Part shown: positions 1 through 7,122 of the stretch, one piece after another
How positions within the stretch are numbered: position 1 is the stretch's first letter
Layout: each line of letters begins with the position of its first letter
Assembly (NCBI GenBank): GCA_963749675.1
Contig: CAVVNT010000002.1
Span: 496,001 to 560,000, forward strand
Length of the DNA stretch: 64,000 nucleotides
Direction of reading: 5' to 3'
Source: Roseitranquillus sp963749675
Lineage (GTDB): Bacteria; Pseudomonadota; Alphaproteobacteria; Rhodobacterales; Rhodobacteraceae
The notes under the pieces: model-generated
The model's database searches: none
Seen by the model: the letters and a program-made list of their open reading frames with translations, nothing else
What the model was told of the DNA's origin: nothing
Made by a program: the position numbers and the translations under genes

Positions 1-30
1 GAACCCGGATGTGGTCGAAACGAAACGCGC

Positions 31-186
31 TCAGCCGCGGCCGGCGATACCGATCTCTGCCGAGCCTCTCAGGCTTATCCCGCGGGCGGCTTCCGGCTCC
101 GGCTCGGGCGGCACCGGCGGGCCGTCGACGCCGCAGCCCGCAAGGAACGCGGCAAGCGTCGCCAACAGGATGATCCTAGAACCCAA
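31..186 (-). CDS. small lipoprotein between argH and the window edge
   Basis: A 51-residue lipoprotein too short for most ORF callers. A hydrophobic segment (IILLATLAAFLAGC) ends in a lipobox whose cysteine is followed by GVDGPPVPPEPEPE, and the protein closes with a short RGSAEIGIAGRG tail. Tiny proline-rich lipoproteins of this shape follow argH in Rhodobacterales, usually just before lysA, which would lie beyond the left edge. No ATG is in frame. The best start is the TTG at 184-186, preceded by a G-rich stretch that could act as ribosome binding site. It presumably sits in the inner leaflet of the outer membrane or in the cytoplasmic membrane. Function unknown. Family recognition is from memory of the pattern; the lipobox is read directly. 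Confidence 0.6.
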   Translation of the reverse strand: MGSRIILLATLAAFLAGCGVDGPPVPPEPEPEAARGISLRGSAEIGIAGRG

Positions 187-452
187 ATCCCAGCCCCCCG
201 AACGTTCCAACGCGCTCCTGGTCGCGCACCCTCGCGGAGACGGCCATCGTCGATGCGGTAGTCAGCGACGACCTCATCGGAATCCGCTGCCGCCGCCACG
301 CGCCCGCTTTCGACCGCCACGGCCGCGTCGTCGGGACCCGCCGCCGCCACGGTACGGCCATCCCGATCCTGCACGACGCCACCTGCCGTGCATCCGGTAA
401 CCGCGATCGCGGCACATGAAAGAAAGACAGGAAGCAAGCGGCCTGGTGTCAT
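75..452 (-). CDS. putative lipoprotein translationally coupled to argH, possibly frameshifted
   Basis: The ATG overlaps the argH stop codon (ATGA at 449-452), so it is probably co-translated with argH. The N-terminus is a lipoprotein signal: basic residues, the hydrophobic run LLPVFLSCAAIAV, then lipobox VTGC at about residue 21. The mature part is Ala/Asp-rich (DRDGRTVAAAGPDDAA) with no recognised domain. As written, the frame runs to a stop at 75 and overlaps the next lipoprotein by over 100 bases, which is unlikely. After the codons for DDGRLREG, G/C-ending codon use moves to another frame that reads VRDQERVGTFGGLGFGF and stops at 176-178, just before the next gene. I suspect a one-base indel near 220-235 and a true protein of about 92 residues. 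Function unknown. Confidence 0.5.
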   Translation of the reverse strand: MTPGRLLPVFLSCAAIAVTGCTAGGVVQDRDGRTVAAAGPDDAAVAVESGRVAAAADSDEVVADYRIDDGRLREGARPGARWNVRGAGIWVLGSSCWRRLPRSLRAAASTARRCRPSRSRKPPAG

Positions 453-1834
453 CCGATCACCTTCCTCCATCGCGCGATTTGCTCGCGCACCCGTAGCGGC
501 GCAGTTCCGCCATAGCTCATGCGACTGGCAACGGAATTATGCACGCCGAGCACGTCGAAGACAGCCCCGGTAATGCCGCCATGAACCGCCTGCATCTCGC
601 CAAGCGCAAGATCGACGAGATCTGCACCCCGCCGTTCCGCCTCGGCGACGAGGCGACCGGTCACGTGGTGAGCCTCCCGAAAGGGCAGCCCGAGCTCGCG
701 CACCAGCCAATCGGCCAGGTCGGTCGCGGTCGAGAAGCCGCTCGACGCCGCGGCCTCCAGCGCCTCGCGGTTGGCCGTCATGTCCCGGACCATCCCTTCC
801 ATCGCCGCAAGGCCCAGCGCCAGCGCCCCTGCCGCGTCGAAGACCTGCTCCTTGTCCTCCTGCATGTCTTTGGAATAGGCCAGCGGCAGTCCCTTCATGA
901 CGGTGAAGAGCGCAACCGTCGCACCGAGGATGCGGCCGATCTTGGCCCGGATCAGCTCGGCCGCGTCGGGGTTCTTCTTCTGCGGCATGATCGATGAGCC
1001 GGTCGAGAATCGGTCGGAAAGCTTCACGAAGCGGAACTGCGCCGACGACCAGATCACCAGCTCTTCGGCGAAACGGCTGAGGTGCATCGCGCAGATCGAC
1101 GCCGCCGACAGATACTCCAGAGCGAAATCCCGGTCACTGACGGCGTCGAGCGAGTTCGCGCAGGGCCGGTCGAAGCCCATCTCGCGCGCCGTTGCGTCAC
1201 GGTCGATCGGGAATGACGTGCCAGCGAGCGCGGCGGCACCGAGCGGTGACTCGTTCATGCGTGTCCGCGCGTCCGCAAATCTCCCTACATCGCGCCCGAA
1301 CATCTCGACATACGCCATCATGTGGTGACCCCAAGTCACCGGCTGCGCCGTCTGCAGATGGGTGAAGCCGGGCATCACCCAGTCTGCACCGGCCTCGGCC
1401 TGCTCGAGCAGCGCCTTCTGCAGCGCCTTCAGCCATGCCTCGGCCTCGTCAATCCGGTCGCGAATCCAGAGGCGAAAGTCGGTTGCTACCTGATCGTTGC
1501 GGCTGCGCGCGGTGTGCAGACGCCCCGCCGGCTCGCCGATGAGCGTCTTGAGCCGAGCCTCCACGTTCATGTGGATGTCCTCGAGCTCGATCCGGAACTC
1601 GAAACGGTCCTCCGCGATCTCTGACAAGATCGTGTCCAGGCCTTCCCGGATCGCGGCTGCGTCGCTATCGCTGATGATGCCCTGCGCCGCCAGCATCGCG
1701 GCGTGGGCCTTCGAGCCTGCAACGTCCTGCGGGGCAAGCTGGCGGTCGAACCCGATCGAGGCGTTGATCGCCTCCATGATCGCGTCCGGGCCGGCGGCGA
1801 ACCGCCCGCCCCACATGTCGTTCGCCCGGTCCAT
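449..1834 (-). CDS. argH: argininosuccinate lyase
   Basis: Last step of arginine synthesis: cleaves argininosuccinate to arginine and fumarate, cytosolic homotetramer. The 461-residue protein starts at MDRANDMWGGRF and has the superfamily landmarks: HTARSRNDQVATDFRLW for substrate binding, the TxxQxAQP-like motif THLQTAQPVTWGHH with the catalytic histidine, and the signature loop GSSIMPQKKNPD carrying the catalytic serine. Length fits the family. The start at 1834 is chosen over an in-frame start at 1852 because family members begin shortly before MWGGRF and because 1852 would coincide with the start of the divergent thioredoxin gene. Only 17 bases separate the two start codons, so each promoter must lie inside the other gene or the two share very tight signals. 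Downstream the stop overlaps the start of a lipoprotein gene. Confidence 0.96.
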   Translation of the reverse strand: MDRANDMWGGRFAAGPDAIMEAINASIGFDRQLAPQDVAGSKAHAAMLAAQGIISDSDAAAIREGLDTILSEIAEDRFEFRIELEDIHMNVEARLKTLIGEPAGRLHTARSRNDQVATDFRLWIRDRIDEAEAWLKALQKALLEQAEAGADWVMPGFTHLQTAQPVTWGHHMMAYVEMFGRDVGRFADARTRMNESPLGAAALAGTSFPIDRDATAREMGFDRPCANSLDAVSDRDFALEYLSAASICAMHLSRFAEELVIWSSAQFRFVKLSDRFSTGSSIMPQKKNPDAAELIRAKIGRILGATVALFTVMKGLPLAYSKDMQEDKEQVFDAAGALALGLAAMEGMVRDMTANREALEAAASSGFSTATDLADWLVRELGLPFREAHHVTGRLVAEAERRGADLVDLALGEMQAVHGGITGAVFDVLGVHNSVASRMSYGGTAPLRVREQIARWRKVIG

Positions 1835-1851
1835 GACTAACGGAGCCCCCA

Positions 1852-2394
1852 ATGCTGAAGTCCGCCGCCCTCTACACCGCGCTCATTCTCGCCGCAAACG
1901 CCACGACTGCGGATCCCGTGGCGATAAAGGCCGCGGTCGAGGGCGACATGCGCAAGCTGACCGTCCACGAGTCGCCGAGAGAGGTGCCGGAGGCGACATT
2001 GGGCGCTCTCGACGGGACGGAGGCGAAGCTCTCGGATTTTCGGGGCGAGCCGGTCGTACTGAACTTCTGGGCGACCTGGTGCGCCCCCTGCCGGGAGGAG
2101 ATGCCGTCGCTCGACCGGCTGCAGGCCGAGATGGGCGACAGGCTGGAGGTGGTGACGGTGGCTACGGGCCGGAACTCGCCCGCCGGGATCCGTCGGTTCT
2201 TCCAGGAAGAGGGCATCGAGCACTTGCCGATGCTGACCGATCCGAAACAGGAGCTCGCCCGCGGCATGTCCGTGCTCGGATTGCCGGTGACCGTCATCCT
2301 CGACGCCGACGGACGTGAGATCGCGCGACTGACCGGCGGAGCGGAATGGGATACCCCCGAGGCGAAGGCGATCCTGGAGGCCGTTGTCGAATAG
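1852..2394 (+). CDS. TlpA-family periplasmic thioredoxin
   Basis: A 180-residue secreted thioredoxin-fold protein. An N-terminal hydrophobic signal (LYTALILAANATTA) precedes the mature part. The fold starts around residue 50 with LGALDGTEAKLSDFRGEPVVLNFW and contains the redox motif WCAPC followed by REEMPSL, and a cis-proline region LGLPVTVILD. Family members reduce periplasmic disulfides, often for cytochrome c maturation or copper-centre assembly. Here it stands divergently from argH, an arrangement common in Rhodobacterales that gives no direct clue to the partner. The gene begins 17 bases from the argH start, with GGAGC a few bases before the ATG as ribosome binding site. The next gene, tag, is convergent and ends 6 bases away. 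Confidence 0.9.
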   Translation: MLKSAALYTALILAANATTADPVAIKAAVEGDMRKLTVHESPREVPEATLGALDGTEAKLSDFRGEPVVLNFWATWCAPCREEMPSLDRLQAEMGDRLEVVTVATGRNSPAGIRRFFQEEGIEHLPMLTDPKQELARGMSVLGLPVTVILDADGREIARLTGGAEWDTPEAKAILEAVVE

Positions 2395-2400
2395 ACGCGT

Positions 2401-2982
2401 CTATGCCATGACGGCGACCTCCGCATGGCGATGGCAGGTCACCAAGTGGTCGTTTACCATGCCCGTTGCCTGCATGAACGCGTACACGATTGTCGGCCCG
2501 CAGAAGCGAAAGCCTTCCGCCTTCAGTGCGCGAGACATCGCCCGGCTTTGCTCGGTCTGCGTCGGCACATCTGCGATCGACGGCCGGTTTGGCTGCAGCG
2601 GAACGCCATCCACGAACTTCCAGAGGAACGGCGAGAACCCCTCGCGCTCCTCGACCCTGAGCCAGGCGCGCGCGCCATCAATGGCCGCCTCAATCTTGCC
2701 GCGGTGTCGGACGATCCCGGCGTCAGACAGCAGATGGCGGACTTCCGTCTCGCCCCAGAGGGCGACGACCTCCGGGGAGAATCCCTCGAACGCCTCCTGG
2801 AAAGCAACTCGCTTGCGGAGGACCGTGATCCAGGCCAGCCCGGCCTGAAAGCCGTCGAGAACCAACTTCTCGAAGAGCGCGCGCGGGTCTCGTTCTGGAA
2901 CGCCCCACTCCTCGTCGTGGTAGGCGACGTAGAGGGGATCGACTCCGCACCACGGACAGCGCCTGATCGAAGCATCATTCAA
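2401..2982 (-). CDS. tag: DNA-3-methyladenine glycosylase I
   Basis: Base-excision repair enzyme that removes 3-methyladenine from alkylated DNA. The 193-residue length is typical. Family signatures are all present: the N-terminal RCPWCGVDP with the first zinc-site cysteine, YHDEEWGVPERD, LFEKLVLDGFQAGLAWITVLRKR (the helix-hairpin-helix region), and the C-terminal FCGPTIVYAFMQATGMVNDH followed by the histidine/cysteine pair CHRHAEV that completes the zinc snap. The start ATG at 2982 gives MNDASIRRCPW. The gene is monocistronic and faces the TlpA-like gene tail to tail; the EAL gene diverges upstream with a gap of about 75 bases that should hold both promoters. Confidence 0.95.
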   Translation of the reverse strand: MNDASIRRCPWCGVDPLYVAYHDEEWGVPERDPRALFEKLVLDGFQAGLAWITVLRKRVAFQEAFEGFSPEVVALWGETEVRHLLSDAGIVRHRGKIEAAIDGARAWLRVEEREGFSPFLWKFVDGVPLQPNRPSIADVPTQTEQSRAMSRALKAEGFRFCGPTIVYAFMQATGMVNDHLVTCHRHAEVAVMA

Positions 2983-3056
2983 AATACTCAGGATCCTTTA
3001 CGCGTGATTCATGCATGCACGGGATGGTTGTCACTGGACCACGGCAGGCGAGAATA

Positions 3057-3860
3057 ATGATTTTCGACGAGAACGCGATACAGCAGGCCCTCCCCTACGG
3101 GAACGGCGTGAGATCGATGGTGGCCCGCGCTGTCGAAACGGGCCGCGTCGACCTCGCCTTTCAACCGGTCGTCGAAGCTGCCCGACCCAATCGCACCGCC
3201 TATCACGAAGGGCTGCTGCGGCTATTCAATCCACAAGGCGGGATCATCCCCGCGAACCATTTCATCTCGGCGGTGGAATCGAACGACCTCGGTCGGAGGC
3301 TCGACGGCATCGCGCTGGTGCGCGGGCTCGAAGCGTTGCGCCGCAACCCGAGCCTGAGGATCTCCCTCAACATGTCGGTCCGGTCGATCGGCGACAACAG
3401 TTGGCTGCTCGCGCTGGAAGAAGGCCTCGAGGCGGACGAGACGCTGGCCGAGCGGCTCATCATCGAGATCACCGAGCGCTCCGCGATCATGTTCCCCGGC
3501 TACGTCTCGGCGTTCATGCAGGCACTCCGGAATCGCGGCATCAGCTTCGCGCTTGACGATTTCGGTGCCGGGTACACCTCGTTCAGGCAGCTTCGGGACC
3601 TGAAGTTCGACATAATCAAGATCGACGGAACGTTCTGCCAGAACATCACCGCCAATCCCGACAATCGAGTCCTCGCTGAGGCGCTGATCAGCATTGGCAA
3701 GCATTTCGAGTGCGTAACGGTCGGCGAGATGATCGAGGAGGAACAGGACGCCGCACTACTTGCCTCGCTCGGGATCGACTGTCTGCAGGGGTGGCTCTTC
3801 GGCGCTCCGGTGCTGCGCCCGGACTGGACGGCCGTCGACTTCGCCGTCGATCACGGCTAG
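3057..3860 (+). CDS. EAL-domain protein, probable c-di-GMP phosphodiesterase
   Basis: A 267-residue stand-alone EAL domain without sensor, GGDEF or membrane segment. The EAL motif reads HEGLLR, so the alanine is glycine, but the metal-binding glutamate is present. Further residues of the catalytic set are visible: the asparagine of SLNMS, glutamate of IIEITE, the paired aspartates of DDFGAGYTS, the lysine of IIKIDG, and a degenerate loop-6-like GEMIEEEQD where AEGVETEEQ is usual. The C-terminal QGWLFG is canonical. It probably hydrolyses c-di-GMP to pGpG; the loop changes leave room for a weak enzyme or a c-di-GMP receptor. I prefer the ATG at 3057 (MIFDENAIQQ) over the ATG at 3015, because the extra 14 residues are outside the domain. 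No obvious operon partner. Confidence 0.85.
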   Translation: MIFDENAIQQALPYGNGVRSMVARAVETGRVDLAFQPVVEAARPNRTAYHEGLLRLFNPQGGIIPANHFISAVESNDLGRRLDGIALVRGLEALRRNPSLRISLNMSVRSIGDNSWLLALEEGLEADETLAERLIIEITERSAIMFPGYVSAFMQALRNRGISFALDDFGAGYTSFRQLRDLKFDIIKIDGTFCQNITANPDNRVLAEALISIGKHFECVTVGEMIEEEQDAALLASLGIDCLQGWLFGAPVLRPDWTAVDFAVDHG

Positions 3861-3884
3861 CTCCGGGCAGTTGCCCTCCCTCCT

Positions 3885-3906
3885 GCCCCGGCTTAGAACC
3901 GGGGGC
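3885..3906 (+). terminator. hairpin after the EAL gene
   Basis: Inverted repeat CCCCGG at 3886-3891 and CCGGGG at 3899-3904 with a 7-base loop CTTAGAA, 25 bases after the EAL stop codon and about 47 bases before the phaA start. There is no T-tract, so it is a weak candidate for an intrinsic terminator. It could equally affect the phaA leader. Confidence 0.35.
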
Positions 3907-3952
3907 GACCGCCGCCTTTCGGACGGCAGACCGCCACTTCAGGAGGACCACA

Positions 3953-5128
3953 ATGACCAACGTCGTCATCGCCTCGGCCGCGCGTACCCCCGTCGGTAGC
4001 TTCAGCGGCGCTTTCGCCAACACCCCGGCGCACGACTTGGGCGCCGCGATGATCGAAGAGGTCGTCAGCCGCGCAGGCATCGACAAGGAGGAGGTGTCGG
4101 AAACCATCCTCGGACAGGTCCTCACCGCCGGCCAAGGCCAGAATCCCGCGCGACAGGCGCACATCAAGGCGGGTCTGCCCGAAGGCAGCGCGGCCTGGAG
4201 CATCAACCAGGTCTGCGGCTCGGGGCTGCGCGCGATCGCGCTCGGCGCCCAGCACATCCAGCTCGGCGACAACAACATCATCGTGGCGGGCGGTCAGGAG
4301 AACATGTCGATGGCGCCGCATTGCGCCAACCTGCGCCAGGGCCACAAGATGGGCGACATGAAGTTCATCGACACGATGATCAAGGACGGGCTCTGGGATG
4401 CTTTCAACGGCTATCACATGGGCCAGACCGCCGAGAACGTCGCCGAGAAATGGCAGATCAGCCGCGAGGACCAGGACAAGTTCGCTGCGGGCAGCCAGAA
4501 CAAGGCCGAGGCCGCGCAGAAGGCCGGACGTTTCGACGACGAGATCGTGGCGTTCACCGTCAAGGGACGCAAGGGCGACACGGTGGTCGACAAGGACGAG
4601 TACATCCGCCACGGCGCGACGGTCGAGAACATGGCCAAGCTGAAGCCGGCCTTCGCCAAGGAGGGTTCGGTGACCGCGGGCAACGCCTCTGGCCTCAACG
4701 ACGGCGCGGCGGGCGTGCTGCTGATGTCGGCCGACGATGCCGAAAAGCGGGGTATCGAGCCGCTGGCGCGGATCGCGAGCTACGCCACCGCCGGTCTGGA
4801 CCCGGCCTACATGGGTGCCGGTCCGATCTACGCCAGCCGCCGCGCGCTCGAGAAGGCCGGCTGGAAGGTTGGCGACCTCGACCTGGTCGAGGCGAACGAG
4901 GCCTTCGCGGCGCAGGCCTGTGCGGTCAACAAGGACATGGGCTGGGACCCCGAGATCGTGAACGTCAACGGCGGCGCCATCGCGATCGGCCACCCGATCG
5001 GTGCCTCCGGCGCGCGCGTCCTCAACACGCTGCTCTTCGAGATGAAGCGCCGTGACGCCAAGAAGGGCATCGCCACGCTCTGCATCGGCGGCGGCATGGG
5101 CGTTGCCCTCTGCGTCGAGCGCATCTGA
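3953..5128 (+). CDS. phaA: acetyl-CoA acetyltransferase (beta-ketothiolase)
   Basis: Condenses two acetyl-CoA to acetoacetyl-CoA, the first step of polyhydroxybutyrate synthesis; the reaction is reversible. The 391-residue thiolase has the nucleophilic cysteine in NQVCGSGLRAIALG (about residue 88), the histidine region GGAIAIGHPIGASGAR, and the C-terminal active-site cysteine in LCIGGGMGVALCVE. The ATG at 3953 is preceded by a strong AGGAGG at 3941-3946, which overrules longer upstream readings. The acetoacetyl-CoA reductase phaB lies 0.9 kb downstream on the same strand, with a patatin-like gene between them, which supports a PHB role rather than fatty-acid degradation. No PHB synthase is in the window; phaC often lies elsewhere in this order. 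Confidence 0.95.
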   Translation: MTNVVIASAARTPVGSFSGAFANTPAHDLGAAMIEEVVSRAGIDKEEVSETILGQVLTAGQGQNPARQAHIKAGLPEGSAAWSINQVCGSGLRAIALGAQHIQLGDNNIIVAGGQENMSMAPHCANLRQGHKMGDMKFIDTMIKDGLWDAFNGYHMGQTAENVAEKWQISREDQDKFAAGSQNKAEAAQKAGRFDDEIVAFTVKGRKGDTVVDKDEYIRHGATVENMAKLKPAFAKEGSVTAGNASGLNDGAAGVLLMSADDAEKRGIEPLARIASYATAGLDPAYMGAGPIYASRRALEKAGWKVGDLDLVEANEAFAAQACAVNKDMGWDPEIVNVNGGAIAIGHPIGASGARVLNTLLFEMKRRDAKKGIATLCIGGGMGVALCVERI

Positions 5129-5137
5129 CCACGGGTC

Positions 5138-5157
5138 GGGCGGTCTCCGGGCCGCCC
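5138..5157 (+). terminator. hairpin between phaA and the patatin-like gene
   Basis: GGGCGG at 5138-5143 pairs with CCGCCC at 5152-5157 around an 8-base loop, starting 10 bases after the phaA stop. No T-run follows. It could be an attenuator or an mRNA stability element that sets phaA expression apart from the downstream genes. Confidence 0.35.
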
Positions 5158-5170
5158 CGCCTCTCGGCTC

Positions 5171-6010
5171 ATGAGCGACGAGCAGCATAGCCCCTTCGAA
5201 CAGCTGGTGTTCTCCGGCGGCGGCTTGCGCTGCTTCTGGCAAGGCGGCTTTCTGCACGTCGTTCGCGATGCGCTCGGTCTCAACCCCGAGCGCATCTCGG
5301 GCGTCTCGGGCGGGGCGATGTCGGCCGCGGGTTTCATCGGCCGTCGCGGCAAGATGATGCTCGACGAGATGATGCGCGCCTTCGCCGAGCAGGATCAGAA
5401 TTTCGACCTCAATGAACTGACCAATGACGACGACGGCCGGACGCCGCACCAGAAGATCTATCGCGACGTCGTCACGCGTGTCCTGTCGGACGTTCTGGAT
5501 GATATCGCCGCGGGTCCGTCCTACCAGGTACTGATCGGTCATCCGCCCGGTGACGACTACGCAGACATGAGCGGCAGCGCGGCGGCCCTCGCCTACGAGG
5601 CAGAGCTGCACCTTGTCTCGAGCCCGCATTTCAACTGGGCCGAGAAGGGCGGGCTCGACTCGACGCTCGTCGACGCGCGTCGAGCGGCAGAAGACGGCAC
5701 TCTCGTCGACCTTATCTGCGCCGCGGCGACCATTCCTCCGATTTTCGACATCCCGAAATGGAAGGGTCGGCCCGTCGTCGATGGCGGCATGGCCGATCAG
5801 GCACCCATGCCCGACCCCGATCGCGGCCGCACGCTGGTCCTGCTGACACGACGCTACGACGATATCCCCGACGTCGAGGGTCGTCTCTACGCATGGCCGT
5901 CCGAGGCAACGCCGGCAGACAAGATCGACTTCACGGAGCCCGAAAAACTCGAAGAGACATGGGACATAGGGGAGCGCGACGGACGCGCTTTCGTACAGCG
6001 ACTGGACTGA
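5171..6010 (+). CDS. patatin-like phospholipase/hydrolase between phaA and phaB
   Basis: A 279-residue patatin-fold serine hydrolase. The N-terminal oxyanion loop is VFSGGGLRCFWQGGFL, the nucleophile elbow GVSGGAMSAAG gives the GxSxG serine at about residue 56, and the catalytic aspartate is in VVDGGMADQAPMPD around residue 209, so the Ser-Asp dyad is complete. No signal peptide or membrane segment is visible, so it should be cytosolic. Known family members cleave acyl esters of lipids; some PHB granule-associated depolymerases also use a lipase-like serine centre. The gene starts 43 bases after phaA and ends 20 bases before phaB on the same strand, so it is very likely transcribed with phaB. 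A role in PHB granule turnover or granule surface lipid is inference from position only. Confidence 0.85.
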   Translation: MSDEQHSPFEQLVFSGGGLRCFWQGGFLHVVRDALGLNPERISGVSGGAMSAAGFIGRRGKMMLDEMMRAFAEQDQNFDLNELTNDDDGRTPHQKIYRDVVTRVLSDVLDDIAAGPSYQVLIGHPPGDDYADMSGSAAALAYEAELHLVSSPHFNWAEKGGLDSTLVDARRAAEDGTLVDLICAAATIPPIFDIPKWKGRPVVDGGMADQAPMPDPDRGRTLVLLTRRYDDIPDVEGRLYAWPSEATPADKIDFTEPEKLEETWDIGERDGRAFVQRLD

Positions 6011-6029
6011 CCAGCAAGGGAGAACAAAG

Positions 6030-6752
6030 ATGGGACGAGTGGCACTGGTCACCGGCGGCAGCCGGGGCATTGGCGAGGCGATCTCCAAGGCTCTAAAGGC
6101 CGCGGGCTATGAGGTGGCTGCGACCTACGCCGGCAACGATGAGAAAGCAAAGGCATTTACCGACGAGACCGGGATCAAGACCTACAAGTGGAATGCCGCC
6201 GACTACGAGGCGTCCAAGTCCGGCATTGCCCAGGTGGAGTCCGATCTCGGCCCGATCGAGGTCGTGGTTGCCAATGCCGGCATCACCCGCGACGCGCCCT
6301 TCCACAAGATGACGCCAGAACAATGGAAGGAGGTCGTGGACACCAACCTGACCGGCGTCTTCAATACGGTCCATCCTGTCTGGCCCGGCATGCGAGAGCG
6401 CAAGTTCGGCCGCATCATCGTGATCAGCTCGGTCAACGGTCAGAAGGGACAATTCGGCCAGGTGAATTACGCTGCGACCAAGGCCGGCGACCTCGGCATC
6501 ATCAAATCGCTCGCGCAGGAGGGCGCGCGTGCCGGCATAACCGCCAATGCCATCTGCCCGGGCTACATCGCAACTGAGATGGTGATGGCGGTGCCCGAGA
6601 ACGTACGGGAGAAGATCGTCGCTCAGATTCCCGCGGGACGGCTCGGTGAGCCCGAGGAAATTGCGCGCTGCGTGGTGTTCCTCGCCTCAGACGATGCCGC
6701 ATTCATCACCGGGTCGACCATCTCCGCCAACGGCGGACAATTCTTCGTTTGA
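6030..6752 (+). CDS. phaB: acetoacetyl-CoA reductase
   Basis: NADPH-dependent short-chain dehydrogenase that reduces acetoacetyl-CoA to (R)-3-hydroxybutyryl-CoA, the PHB monomer donor. The 240-residue protein shows the Rossmann nucleotide motif TGGSRGIGEAI near the start, VVANAGITRD (NAG motif), the catalytic serine in ISSVNGQKGQFGQ, and YAATKAG with the catalytic tyrosine and lysine. SVNGQKGQFGQVNYAATKAG is characteristic of PhaB among SDRs. The C-terminus ends in GSTISANGGQFF. GGGAG lies just before the ATG. Co-transcription with the patatin-like gene is likely (20-base gap), and a strong hairpin follows the stop. Confidence 0.95.
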   Translation: MGRVALVTGGSRGIGEAISKALKAAGYEVAATYAGNDEKAKAFTDETGIKTYKWNAADYEASKSGIAQVESDLGPIEVVVANAGITRDAPFHKMTPEQWKEVVDTNLTGVFNTVHPVWPGMRERKFGRIIVISSVNGQKGQFGQVNYAATKAGDLGIIKSLAQEGARAGITANAICPGYIATEMVMAVPENVREKIVAQIPAGRLGEPEEIARCVVFLASDDAAFITGSTISANGGQFFV

Positions 6753-6759
6753 TGGCTTC

Positions 6760-6785
6760 GGTAAGGGCGTTCAAGCGCCCTTACC
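6760..6785 (+). terminator. intrinsic terminator of the pha cluster
   Basis: Perfect 10-base inverted repeat GGTAAGGGCG (6760-6769) and CGCCCTTACC (6776-6785) with a 6-base loop, eight bases after the phaB stop, followed by CCTTATT. The stem is strong and well placed, although the T-tract is short. It would close the phaA-patatin-phaB transcript. Confidence 0.7.
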
Positions 6786-6861
6786 CCTTATTACCGGACG
6801 AGCAGTTCATTCGGCAGCGAGCCGCGTACGTGCTTGCGCATGGCGCCCACTGCCGCGAATT

Positions 6862-7029
6862 TCAGCTTGCCGAAAGGCGGTTGATCTCCTCCTTGATCCG
6901 CAACTTCTGCTTCTTCAGTTCGGTGATTCGGAGATCATCCGACGATGGGCTGCGCTGTTCCTGCTCTACTTTGTGCGAGAGAACCTCATGTTTGCGGCGA
7001 AGTTCTTCCACGTGCGCGGTTATGCTCAT
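6862..7029 (-). CDS. YdcH-family (DUF465) small coiled-coil protein
   Basis: A 55-residue protein of the YdcH/DUF465 family. The pattern is HVEELRRKHEVLSHKVEQEQ, a variable acidic/serine linker, then ITELKKQKLRIKEEINRL: two amphipathic helices rich in Lys and Glu that form a helical hairpin. The ATG at 7029 is chosen because GGAGG stands seven bases upstream and because the preceding in-frame residues are not part of the family. Function is unknown; such genes are numerous in alphaproteobacteria. It is transcribed towards the pha cluster. Confidence 0.85.
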   Translation of the reverse strand: MSITAHVEELRRKHEVLSHKVEQEQRSPSSDDLRITELKKQKLRIKEEINRLSAS

Positions 7030-7122
7030 CGTCAACCTCCATTGTTGCGACCTACCCTTCGAGTTCGAGCACAACTTCATCGCTCTGTCACGGGAAATGA
7101 GGGCGACGGTAATCGCGTAATT

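Noticed and set aside
3893..6088. A 731-codon open frame on the minus strand opposite phaA, the patatin-like gene and phaB
   Set aside because: It is the antisense shadow of three well-supported genes in GC-rich DNA, has no domain, and the codon bias follows the plus-strand frames.
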